Source: Aphis gossypii
Lineage: Eukaryota; Arthropoda; Insecta; Hemiptera; Aphididae
Assembly: GCF_020184175.1 (NCBI RefSeq)
Contig: NC_065531.1
Location: forward strand, 6,283,213-6,347,212
Direction of reading: 5' to 3'
DNA length: 64,000 nt
Shown: positions 1-12,572 of the stretch, piece by piece
Layout: each line of letters opens with the position of its first letter
Numbering within the stretch: position 1 is the stretch's first letter
The notes under the pieces: generated by a model
Database searches by the model: none
What the model saw: only the letters and a program-made list of their open reading frames with translations
What the model was told of the DNA's origin: nothing
Position numbers and translations under genes: made by a program

Positions 1-1345
1 CGTAAAACATTGACAATATAACGTTACTGATTTAGGAATGCGATACGATTGTATTATGAGGTACATTATTATTTCCACATTAGTAGCATAATCCACTTTC
101 CGCGTTAACCGGATTTACTTGTGCTTCGCCGATGACGTCGACGACGATGACAAAATGTCACTTCCATTTTGAAAGCGGTCGTGTTTGCCCTCTACCATCC
201 CTACAGTCATCGCTTTGGCGCTTGGCCGTCAGAAGCAGCTACAGCGCAGTTGTAAGACTGCATGAATGCGTTTTAAGTTTCGTCCGACAGTCGTGGAGAC
301 CCGTTATCGCGTTAACGGCACACGAACTAAAGCCCGTGGGGACGTAATATATATTTAATATACACACGTGAGTTCAAGAGTTTAATTATATTGTGCACTT
401 GATATTTTATCATACAGTAAGCTATATTATTAGTTTAGGTTTAGTGTAGAGCTAAGTTCGAATAATAACAACGAAAGATAGATACCTAGATATCAAACAG
501 AGACAATCGTATGATGAATCGTAAATCTGTTAGAGGTATATATTTTAACAGCCACCAATGTCAGAAAAAAGTATTCTCGCAAATGCCGTTGGTTAGAAAC
601 AGTTCTATATTTAATCGCTTGGGTACCAATTACCGCAGGATAGGCGACGTATTACTATAGTATTCGACTCATACGATCAAGGTCAAAATGTATTGATTTA
701 TTTCGGCGGTGCATCTCCAGTTCTTTTTATTACTGCATTATGATAATTTCATCAACTTTATTGCTCGTTACAGTCAGTTGGACCTTACTTATACGAGTAA
801 TATAAAAAATCTATGATGCCTAACGACCAGGCACGTGTGTCACTAATAATCTAATCGATGCAAACTATATAACCACAAACTGTAGGCGGGAGAAGGTATG
901 TTAGTACGAGGTGTTTAGGGGAATGCGGGAGATGAATCTCCTCTTCATGACGCCCTAGCAGGAGCCGTACTGCAGCCGACACCTGCGAAACGGACACGCC
1001 AATTGCGTATTTATAACATTATGATATACGCTCTGAGATTATAACGGGGGCTTGTGCGCCTATTAAACTCACTCATAATGAATGCAAACTGCACATGACC
1101 CAGCCGGCAGCCGAAGGTTTTTCATTAGCATAATATCTTTAAACGGTGACGACTATTATAATATGCGGTGCACTGTCCGAGCATAACGAATCGCCAGACG
1201 ACTGATTGATTAGCTGCCATTATTATTATTAATACTACTAGCTACTTCTATACTACAACACACAGCTACCACTACAAGTAATATAACTACTGTGACTAGT
1301 ATTATAGTATAATATATTATATACGTAAGTGTATGGGTACCCAAA

Positions 1346-1376
1346 CCTACCTACCTACCTATCTACCTACCTATCT
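1346..1376. repeat. CTAC tetranucleotide microsatellite
   Basis: Imperfect tandem repeats of CTAC with some CTAT units are read directly from the sequence. Confidence 0.85.
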
Positions 1377-3089
1377 CTGACTATATATATATATTATATA
1401 TATACATAAATACCTGCCGGCGGCGGAGCTACCGGGTAATATTTGCTGCTCAACCGTCTGATTTCCATCCTCGCCCACGTCTTCCCCACCTCTGAAAAAT
1501 TAAACACTACTGTTCCGCCGTGTACATCACATGCCTCATATACATCACGTAGCAGCTCCGGGTTAAAATAATGTAATATTATTATAAGCATGGTGATGGC
1601 AAGTGATTAACCATTGGGCGTATGTCCAACTTATACTGTAGTAATTTTCGTGACGACGGAGATTGCGGGCCTCGATAAATCGGGCGTTAATAGAAAATTG
1701 AAGTAGTCAACAAGGAAAACTAAATAGAAGAAAATACTTCAACGTCCAGTGGGACCGTCATTGTACAAGACTCACAGATTTTTGAATATATATCGAAAAT
1801 TAAAAACAAAAGTTGATCGTTTATTTCAATTTTTACAGTTTACGGTAATAATTGGGTGCGCGAGTTATTAGTCGACGGTTTACTCGTTAGTACCTATAAT
1901 ATTATAATAACACAAAATTACGTTGTCGCGTTTCGGACAAAGAATGATGATTAAATATAAATTATATAAATTTCTCTCTTGCCGTCTTTATTAATTTTCC
2001 CATCACATAGCAACACTATAGTAGGTATATTATTTAATTATGTGTAGGTTATTCCTATAAACAGAACTATGGAAATAATGGGTGCGAGTATAATGTGCTT
2101 CAAAATTGTGACCTAAAATCTCCCTTTTTCTTATAAATGTAAAAAATACACGATTGTTGATTTGTGTTTATATTTATATCTTAAGGTCATGTGTTTACAT
2201 CGGACCTCAGCTGATAATATAGTACATAGTAATTTAAAGATGTATTAATATTCAATTTATGGTTGTCAGTATTTTTATTATTAAATTCAATTTTTTAAAA
2301 TCTTTTTGTATTTATAACTTTCCCAACCGCGCTACGTGCTTGGAGTATATGTGAAAATGACCAAACCAAATCAGACACGCATATAAATAAATAATAAATA
2401 ACATGTACCTATTGTACCTATATGATATGGCGTTTACCTCTCGAACTAATCCTTTGCACTTTATGTATCGTCCATCACAAGTTTTTTGTTTGACGCCAAA
2501 TCTAACAGGCATAATACATAGGAAATAGCGTTTGGAGAATAAATTGCTTTTTAACAACTTTACGATGATGGTATTGATATTGGATTAGAAAATCAGAATA
2601 GGGTTTTTCATTTACAGTTACGTATATATACGTCATGACAATGGCACCCTGAAACTTCTTGTATTTGTGTATAAGATGGTGTTGGTAAACAAATCAATTG
2701 GACTTCGACGGTAAGAAAACGGCTTGGACCGTGATCTGTCGTAAAAATATTTCAATAAACTCAAAATCGCGCCCGTTTAGTCCAACCATAATATTTAAAG
2801 CAAATTATTTTGTATGTGCTTATTCATATAAAAGAACGTCCCAAGGTTTTGACTGTTGGTTATAGCGGTAGTGATGGTTGGATGGAAGGGGGGTGATAGT
2901 TGAGCATAGGGTGAGTGCTGGGCAAAAGCAATAATGACGCACTAGCGATTTGCCGCCCGTCCGCTCATCTATATAGTCTCGTCGCGAGTACGTGACCGGT
3001 TTTCCCAATAGAGCAATTTATCTTTTTTTCGGCCACTGGCGTTTCTCGCCGTCATTCTTAGCCCCTTCCGGACACATTCTCATCGCACA

Positions 3090-3090
<1 letters not shown>

Positions 3091-3126
<36 letters not shown>

Positions 3127-3143
3127 CCACACACACACACACA
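3091..3143. repeat. Compound (TC)n(AC)n microsatellite
   Basis: Ten TC units at 3091-3110 run straight into AC units to about 3143, with one interruption. TC/GA tracts can bind GAGA-type factors in insects, but no promoter is otherwise evident here, so a regulatory role is only possible. A short perfect stem, CGTCTC-AACAC-GAGACG, follows at about 3162-3178. Confidence 0.9.
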
Positions 3144-3663
3144 TAAACATACTCACACCCTCGTCTCAACACGAGACGCGTCTCTGCACGTCTTCCTTAA
3201 AAGGAGTACGAGAGCGTGAGTGCGTGCGCTAGGGGTCGTCTTCCACGCGAAAAACTTTTTCTCTTTTTTCGTACACATACCCCACGTGTATTTGCTGTGA
3301 AGATATTTTTTCGAGGGTGTGGTGGACTTTGTATTGTTAACGATATATACTCACGGATACTTGTGCACCCGACCACTCCTTTGTTCACCCGTGGTCTTTT
3401 AAACGCGGAGACCAAAGCTTTTTGACGAGTAAATAAAATCAGCCCTTGGACCTAGAAATCATTCTCTCCCGCCTTCTCCGCTCGTAACAGTCGCTGAATT
3501 AATAAATGTCCACTCTTCAACATAGATCGGCTGAAGATATTTTTTGTTTTTTTATTTCTCCTTATTTTTCTTCCTCGGCACGTTGCGCATTTGTAACGAT
3601 AATTTATAAATTGCTTTGTATAATGTACTTAAATCATATTGACTTTTTTCGTTTTTGTTACAG

Positions 3664-3732
3664 TGTTGGAAGTATTGCGAAGTACTGCAGACTGAAGGCA
3701 AGAACATGAAGAATATTTGCGAACACAACTGT
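3664..3732 (+). CDS. Internal exon (69 nt): cysteine-rich module of a type I membrane protein
   Basis: This is a phase-0 exon of 23 codons, starting CWKYCEVLQ and ending CEHNC. A pyrimidine-rich acceptor ending TTTTTGTTACAG precedes it, and a consensus donor GTAAGTAT follows. Joined to the next coding exon it gives C-x3-C-x13-C-x3-C-x3-C-x3-C, a compact disulfide-rich extracellular module. Six regularly spaced cysteines across a junction that keeps the frame are the main evidence that this short exon is real. The spacing is reminiscent of the cysteine-rich N-termini before fibronectin-III domains in anosmin-like and ROS-like proteins; that is a pattern resemblance, not an assignment. Upstream exons, including the start codon and signal peptide, are not identified. 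The next exon lies 12.8 kb downstream. Confidence 0.75.
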
Positions 3733-6700
3733 GTAAGTATATACATTTAGAATTTAACATTTATACATAGGTATAAATATACATCGGGTTATTTTCTATA
3801 CGTCATTAACACGTTTTTCATTTTTTTTTTTTATTTTATCGACCCCACTTGGAGACTTTCCAAACTTATAAGTACGGCTCTGAACACCCATTACGGTATA
3901 TCGTGAAAATTGTTTCGCGCGTTCTCAAATACATCGTATGAAATATCACCATGTTTGAAAGAACAATTCTACTGAAAAAAAAATAAACTTAAAAAAAACG
4001 ATTTTGATTTAGGAAGTTGTAATGATAATATTGTCCCATTATATTATTATCTTTATAGCGTTCTATCAAAAGTATGCACTATGAAAAAATGTAGTGAATT
4101 GTTTTCAACACGTCTTTCAGCCTCCCAATCTTTTTCAACAACATTATTTTGGAAAATAATAATATTTAATAAACATTTTAGACTGTGCATATTTTTATTA
4201 CATATTTTATTGTATATAGTGTGGGAGTTATTCTATACATTCGTACTACTGCAATTTTACCGTAAGTAAGAAATTCGGCAAATAGGACCTTATTAAATAC
4301 TATTAAAATACTTACCTTCACTTAAATCAAAAATATTGTGTATGAATATCGAAACATTCATATTTCATAAATATAGTTAGCTTATGAATTACAGCACTCA
4401 TGAAAGCATATATTATACCAAAAAAAGTTAAGTTAAAAAGGTTAATATGGTTTTATATTGACTTACGATTAATTTAGGTACCTATTAAAGTAGTATATAT
4501 TGTGCTAAACATTCCTTACCATTTCCTTGTTTTTAGAACAAAAAAAAAGTTATTACTTATAATAGTTTGACTTGTAAAATTTTACATAGGGTTTAAGTAT
4601 AGAATCGTTGCACATGCATCATATTTATATCGTTTTTTATCCTTCACCTCGCATACATATTCTTTACGTATATATACTCGATATCCTATCCGTATATACG
4701 TATATTCATATAATGTTAAACGTCGGTTATCAATGGCGACAATCGCAGTGTGAAGGCCGAAACTACGCGTGTACTACGTTTAATTCTTCTATAATAATAA
4801 TACATAACTCTCACTTTATCTAGTCTGTCTATACGACATATAAATTATATATAATATTAGATAATATATGTTATGAGTTAGTATGATTGAATACGATACT
4901 GTATGTGTATTAATCCGACATAAGTCGTAGCCACGAGTGCCCCAGATTGTCTTTCAACAGAAATCGGAATCACATATCGAGCGTTTGTTCTTGGCCCATC
5001 CAGATTATACATTCCAATTTTCAGATTACTCTTATACATTATGTATACATAAATTCCTCGGTCCAATTTCGATGCACTTCTTGAACTGCTATTAATACTT
5101 AACAACTCAGAATCAATCGTATACATTTGTGTGTGTATCGGCAGCAAGCCACCGTTTAACCTCAAGGACTCGAGCACACTCGTGGATTCAATTAATGAAA
5201 CTAAAAACCATTAATAGGCAATAGCGATAACCGTTTTCGATAATATAAATGTGGAGTGATAAATTTTACATACTAAGTTCTAGTTGTATTACAATCAGTT
5301 TTCAAAAAATCACAATATTTATTTATTATTAGAAGTAGGTAGGAACTTGTATAAGCTCATTTAACTAGCTGTAAGTTTGTACAAGTATCAAATTATTTAA
5401 AAAAATATTTTTAAAATATTTTTTATTGTAACCAATTTTTAGAGTTATTTATATTGTTTTAATGACACTCTATATTTATATTACATTATTCTGATCTGGA
5501 GTAGAATAATTTTACAAAACATGTTGATGCATCATATTTTATATATCATACGATAGTGATTGATGATTAATGCATGTGATATATTATACTACGTGCAGTC
5601 TTTATGTTTTATTATGCATTATATACCTATACTACTGTATATAATATAAATAGATACAGAAATTGTCCTGATATAATATATGTAATATAGTATATGAGGC
5701 TTAGCCGATGGTTTTGGTTTTAATGTGGTCTTCCGTTCGAATGCACACAGTTCATTTCGGACATGGCCGGGATCAAAGGGTGAATTACCATTTATCGGAT
5801 CGACACCGAGTTGAACGAGAAATTGTATTCGAATCGTGTGCGATGGTGATTTCACGTACACACTACACATGCGTGTATATAACATGTACATTGTACACTG
5901 TACAGACTTAATATTATGCGCTTTTAATCAACGCGCTATTTCAAAAGCCGTTCGTTCGTTTGCAACGCACCGAAAAACCTCCCTTCTGCAACACCACAGT
6001 CTCATTGTTGGGACAATTCGTTATATCTAAATAGATTTACAATTAACTAAGCGTTGACAGAAGAGCAATTTTTTTATCGTCTGAATATATATTTATACAT
6101 TTTTGGTCACGTGAGTTTACCAAGATCGCGTGAGTGTTACTTGTTTATAATAGGTACTCGGTATTTGTTTATCAAACATCATACTGCAGCAAAAATAATG
6201 GACATCATAAAATGCAGCCTGTTTACATAAAAAAAAAAAAAATCCATCTATATAAGTTCTTTTTACCTATACAATATTATATTAGTACGTGTCGGTTTTC
6301 AAAATAATTGGAATTTTTTCAAACCAACATACTATTGCATTTGCATAATTCGATACATTAGCTAAAAATTACACGTGATCAAAATAATGATAAAGGGAAA
6401 AAAACGCTGTAATATTACTATAATAATATTAAATAGTATTAATAATAATAATGATGGTGATGAAAATATAAAAATGTTTTATCATCACGTTACTCGCGGA
6501 TGCAAATAAAATTAAATATTTTCGAATTTCATAAAATAAATTATGACATTTTTTTTTTATTAAAAAAAATTGTTCATCTTACTATACAGACAAAGTTTAA
6601 TAAATTTATATACACATTATACATATATAATATATATATCATTATCAATTCGTATTACTTACTTGAAATAACAAATATGAATTAACAATTCCCCGAGGAA

Positions 6701-9439
6701 AGTGCAGTCGCTCTATCATATTTTTTTTAGGGTTATTTAACTTTTGTCACGTCCTGCAAAGGTAAGGTAGGTACCTAGCTATACACATACATATATAGTG
6801 CGATATGAAACGACCTCATATTTTCATATTAAATTGTTTCCTTTTCTTTTACGAAAGACCCAAATTGAAACTCATATTTCGTATTGTTTTTCACCAAAAT
6901 TGTTGTATATATATAAATATAATATATAGATATATGTTGGAACCGCTTCGAGCAAAGAAATATAATAAACGTGTGGAATTCCCCGAAGTACCTATATATA
7001 ATATATTATAAAGTCTCATTTTTTTCGTCACGTGTTTCCGGCGCTTTTCATTTTCCGACGACGGCAAACCTTGGGAATTAAAATTTTAATGAACGTCTCA
7101 CCAATGTGTAGTATTTCAGCACAGTTTTAAAATTGTATAGTATATTATATATTATTAAATAAAACTTACAACATATATTATACAATATTACAATGAAATG
7201 TTAAGGTTGTAACCTAACCTAACTTTTGTGTAGATACCTTTATACTTATATACGTTTTCTATTTCCATGAAATTTTGGGTTACAATAATACAATAAAATA
7301 ACGACGCGCAAATAATCCACACGAAGGTTGTCGGTCTTAAATATAACAAACTACCACCCCCTGCGAAGATGCGCAATAATTCCTTATAGTGCATGGATGA
7401 ATCACACACGTGCGGTCACGACGTACAACGCTACAGAATAATATTGGTATAGTGTACATTTACGACTCTGTAAGACGGCCTCGTTTGTGGTGAAAATACC
7501 CGTTCACCCTCTCGCTGGGTGGTATAACACAATAGGTTTTCACCCAAAATCGGATTTCATCACATGACCGATATCATTGCGTAAAAACCACACACGAGCG
7601 AATGGCGCGCGCGCGTTCCAGACCCCCTCGAACGCCGTACGGTATAATATCATATAGGTATAAATAACATATTTATAGATTGCCATTCGGTGCGGTTTTC
7701 ACATTTAAGGACACGGTATTTTATACTATAGTATACCTGTGTAATATACGCGACACTCGTATTGTATGACACGCCTTTGCCTTTTAAACCGTTGATTTAG
7801 TAGCGCACCACAAACGCGTTTAATTTCTAATAACACAATATATATATTATAAAAGTATTCAGATTTCTATAATACGTGAGTGCAGTATTCGAGGATTGTA
7901 TTATAATATATAATATAACTGGCTAGAACACACAGCAGTATTCCGAACTAAATGTATAGTCACTGTTATAATAACGTCCACCCTCTAGTCCGTCGTACCG
8001 TCGTACTTACGTATTATAGGCAATGAAGTAAATACATTTAAACGTTAACTAATAACTATCAAGTATATCGTAGTATTGAATCGGAGTGTGTTCCTATACT
8101 AACGATTGTCCGTTTGCAAATTTTCTTGAGACGATATAAATTCAACAAAAAAAAAAAATTAAAAATATCTAATTCCCCAGTAGGTTTGACTACATTTACA
8201 GTCACGTATATAATAATATATGTAATACAGCTGCTGTTGATGCGCTGTCGTCGGCAGCTCTGTAGCAAGCTAGTTCTAGACGATTATCCGAATTCCGCTA
8301 CGTACGACTCGTAAACAACTATTTCTAAAATATACCTGAAGGTATACTTAAACATTCCTAGATACAACCGTCGCGTCGCCGAATCCGGTCTCGGATTAAA
8401 AAAAAAAACTGTTATCATTGTTCACAATGAGTAGGATTGAAAAAATAAAACGTTAAATCCCTCATTATTATTAACCGGAGAATTCAGTCGTCCGTCACAT
8501 GCTGCAAAAGTGAACGTCGGTCACTATATAATATCATATATCACTATATTATTTGCAGGTGTCGAGCGCAGTATAAAAAAATATTTTGAAAAATATAATT
8601 TATATTTTAAAAATGCTTCTTTTTTGTTACAACGCTGTGGAATTATTATAAAATCTTATTAAAGTGCAGCTTTTTAAAATGTAGTCCATGACCGATCAAT
8701 TCGTACACGAGTGTACATCAGTTATATAATATTTATATGTATAAATGTATAAATGTTTTAAAATCTTCTGAAATCGTACTTGTGGCGATGTTATTAAATC
8801 TCATTTTGTTCTTTTTTAAATTCCGACAAAGGGTAACGGCTGTGCTCGTTAATCCTTTTAAAGCCTACCCTGATGCAGCAGTAAAAATGTTCTAAAGATG
8901 TTCCGGTCGGTTTTTAATTTTTTTCTCTCCCTCTTATTTTTTTTATATAAAATCTGTAATGACACTCCGGTGTGCAACAATTGAATGAAATTTGAATAAA
9001 GAACTCCCGGCCATGGTGACCAAGAGACGATCGAGGAGGGAAAGAAACAACCGAACATAGTGTGCGCTCGCGCGAACACACATGTATATAAAACGAAAAA
9101 AGATCCCCGGCTGAACATTATAACAGTACAGAGAGACTTTCACAACGACCTCGATGAATAATTCATAATACTTTTTTATATTTCTTCTGTACGGATTTAT
9201 TTTTTCCCCTTAAACTCTCAAATTAAAGCAATCGTCTTGGCGGTAATTTCTATCTATACTCATCGAGTATCCACTATACCACTATACCTATATATTATAT
9301 ATATATATATTATACTACTATTAGTACCTGCCCTTTTCTATATTTATCATATTATATGAAATGATATGCGTAGTGCCTGCGCTTTGTCATGTTTTCAGAT
9401 GTGTGTATATGTTACATATATATTTCTCGTGCGCTCCTG

Positions 9440-9458
9440 CGTGTGTGTGTGTGTGTGT
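9440..9458. repeat. (GT)n microsatellite
   Basis: About nine GT units are visible within the first large intron. Confidence 0.9.
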
Positions 9459-12177
9459 ATTGTGTATGTACGCAATACTTTGCCTCTGGGTGTAAAATAA
9501 TAACACTAATAATGATAATAATAAAAAAATACTCGTAGCTACTGTTTATATTTTTTCCTTGTCTTTCACCACATAGATTCGCGATAACGATATGTATATT
9601 ATATTATTACACGTGCTGCGCTGCAGCATCTCCGAGTAATCGTCTCATCCACAGTGTACATAATATATACATAAATTGCAGTCGTTATAATAATGATAAT
9701 AATAAATAATAATAATAATAAACGAGAGCGCGTCGCTGATGAATTCACTCGAAATAATTGAGCTTATAATAACAGTAGTGGGCCGCGGGCGGCCTCATAA
9801 CCGAATGCAGTGTGCGCGTGCACTGCATGAACGCATTCAACTCCTGTGATATTATAATATTATATCAAAGCTTCCACTATATAAGGAATAACGTTCGGGC
9901 TAAACATACTATTTTCATATACTGGAGAGCTGAGATAATTTTTTTTTTTATTCGATTATGACGTTTCACTCGTTTCAGCATAATACTTGAGACATTTTAA
10001 AATCATACTCGTTGTATATGCGTATAGGTGCACGTATAATTGCATGTTGGTTCGATATCTCAAGCTTCAAACATTATAATACACAATTTTATTTGTGTCG
10101 TTTTTTTGCTGTGTTGTCAAAGTTAAATAGTTTCTAACAAACAAGACGATAATATTATTATTATGTTATTCCGTCGCAACGGCTACAAAAGTCTGTGCAC
10201 ACGTGCAACGGGACTTTGCGGTCTTAATGCGGTGTCCTCGGGGATCGATATACACGTACAAAAGTACTGCTGGTTTTGATGTACAAGTTAAACAATCGTT
10301 TTCATGAAAAGTAATAATAACTTAAGATATTTTTTTTTTACATAATTTATAAATAAATTAAAAAACGATCTTTTTGAAAAAAATGTTTTTAATATCCTAA
10401 GCGGAATATTTTGTATGAGAATATTACAAATCAAATTTTGTATGATATTTTAATTATTTATAACTTCTAAATATTCAAATTATAGATACATAGACGAGTA
10501 TAGAAGTAGAGAGGCACATATTATATTCTACTCGACTAAATTTTAAATATTGATTCAATACACACAAATGGCACTAATAACATTAAAAATGGCTATATCA
10601 CATCTAATAAAATGATCTTATTATATTTGTTTTTTTTATTATTAAAACAATAAACGTATAAAATTAAAACAACTTTAATATTAATTTAAATTTTTAACAA
10701 AAAATATATCTAACAAATATTATGATTTATAAATCCAAAATAATTTAATTGAGTTCCATCGAAATTGAAGTTAATAGAAACTGTTTTTAATTTAAAAAAA
10801 ATTCTTTTAACTGCTAGAAAATTATTAAAAATACATAAAATTAAAAAAATTATGTCAAAAAATCCATTTAAAATTAAGAAAACAATTTTTGTTTAAGTAA
10901 TTTAATAACAAAAAATGTGGAGTTCATCAATATCCAGTCTTAAATATTTATATGACACACCTACTGAAATACTATTGTCATCGTCGCATTTATCGATTTT
11001 TAGCGGAACAATTCTTTACCTATATACCTATATATATATAATATGCCGACTAAATGATATTATATATAGGTATACTTTATTATTTCATTTTATTTTTTCA
11101 CTTGCAACCCGCTGTCTTGAGTTAGTTCTATTTTTGACTGTAATACATATATTATACTTATATAATATATATCTATATAGACATACCTCAAAAGCATGGT
11201 ATATTCGCTTCAATCGGTTAGTAGTTATATATTGTTTAAATGGCGCGTTTTCAATACGACTGCAGGAATCGGCGACGGGCCTGGGTTTTTATATTAAATT
11301 TCCCAGTTTCCGAATATTAATCGACTACCGCCGGTCGTGCATGGGCGGGAAGCGGCGGTCCCAAAAGTATGGAAGCCACGAGTAAGTATACACTGCATAT
11401 AAATAGATACATAAATAAATACCTATATAAAATGACGGGGTTTTATTTTCATTAAAAAGTTGGTTGGCTAGTGATCTCCTCTCATTCTCTGTATTTCTAC
11501 GCTCATATTATATTTAAATACTCAAACAAAAGATACTGCTGTGGTCGTCACAAAAAACCAATTTTGCTGCGACTATAAATGACTTAATATCCATGTCATC
11601 ATATAACTATGTAATTATATAACAGTATATACCTTTGTTATACATTTTTTATTATTATTGTTTTTCAACGTATAGATTCCCGAATGTGTAGCGTTAAGAG
11701 TTTTCGTAGTCTTTGCAAATCGATATTTTTATGCTTTTTTGTTTAGCAAACCCTCTCACCGCCGTCGTCGTGTATATTATATTATATCGACGTACTCGTA
11801 CTTTTTTGCTTGTATGACACTGTCTCCGGGCGAAATAAACAATATCAATATTATAACGTGTACAATAATAATAACAATAAAAACGATTTCCTGGGCGCGC
11901 GTGCCATCGGAACGACTAAGTACGTAGAATGTACGTTGACAAAGTATACATAATATAATGCGCGTAAATAAAAAAGCGACGTTCCTTTCAACGTTCGATA
12001 ATAAATACGACCATCGTCGGATTTTTGGTGCGAAACAAATCGATAAAAAAAAAATAATGTTAAAAACCCGTCTGCAGGACTTGTGACAGTTTTGTTTCTT
12101 ATAATATAGACGTCGAGCATAATAATTTATACGCGCGGTACAAAATGTGTACATATTATTATATATAATAATATACC

Positions 12178-12197
12178 TATATATATATATATATATA
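12178..12197. repeat. (AT)n microsatellite
   Basis: About ten AT units, directly visible. Confidence 0.9.
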
Positions 12198-12539
12198 ATC
12201 CACCTACGCGATTTGACACCCGCTGACGAGGTCCAACCGGAGTATAATATTATTTATGTCTCGCGGCTTGTGAGCGTGTTTGTATATCGTTTCGAATATT
12301 CTTATGGGTATTATACGCGTAGTCATGTATTTTATTGTCCGCCACCGTTGATTGACGTATTGAATGCGTATATACTGTCAACGTATATTATATACAGCGT
12401 GCTCGCGCACGTGTGTTTGATATTCTTCGTGTTGTGTCGTCGTCGGCGCAGACGGCGAGTGAGTCTCGTTTATGTGTATGCGTGTGTGCATGTGTGTGTG
12501 TGTATGTGGCATTGTTATCGAGTCTGTTATGCATACACA

Positions 12540-12572
12540 GACGACGACGACGACGATAATAATAATAATAAT
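12540..12572. repeat. Adjacent (GAC)n and (AAT)n trinucleotide tracts
   Basis: Five GAC-type units lead directly into AAT units. In one frame this reads as Asp/Asn runs, which inflates a spurious open frame around 12147-12707. Confidence 0.85.

Larger units (their letters stand above)
1..3663. other. Non-coding flank / intron upstream of first visible exon
   Basis: No exon is convincing here. The reading frame of the downstream exon is closed just before its acceptor by an in-frame TGA, so the gene must continue upstream through splicing. None of the short open segments here has both a signal-peptide-like start and a phase-0 donor. The stretch around 130-350 is less AT-rich and open in one frame, but it has no recognisable domain. 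A tetranucleotide tract (CTAC/TACC) lies at about 1346-1376. A (TC)n(AC)n tract lies about 0.5 kb before the exon. Confidence 0.5.

Noticed and set aside
132..347. 71-codon + strand open frame at the left edge as a first exon of the receptor-like gene
   Set aside because: It has no convincing signal peptide, and I see no phase-0 donor consistent with the exon at 3664.
3162..3178. Perfect short hairpin CGTCTC-AACAC-GAGACG
   Set aside because: It is too short to support an RNA gene and lies next to low-complexity repeats.
10915..11385. 156-codon + strand open frame
   Set aside because: It is dominated by Tyr/Ile/Leu codons from TA-rich repeats, has no domain, and lies inside a supported intron.
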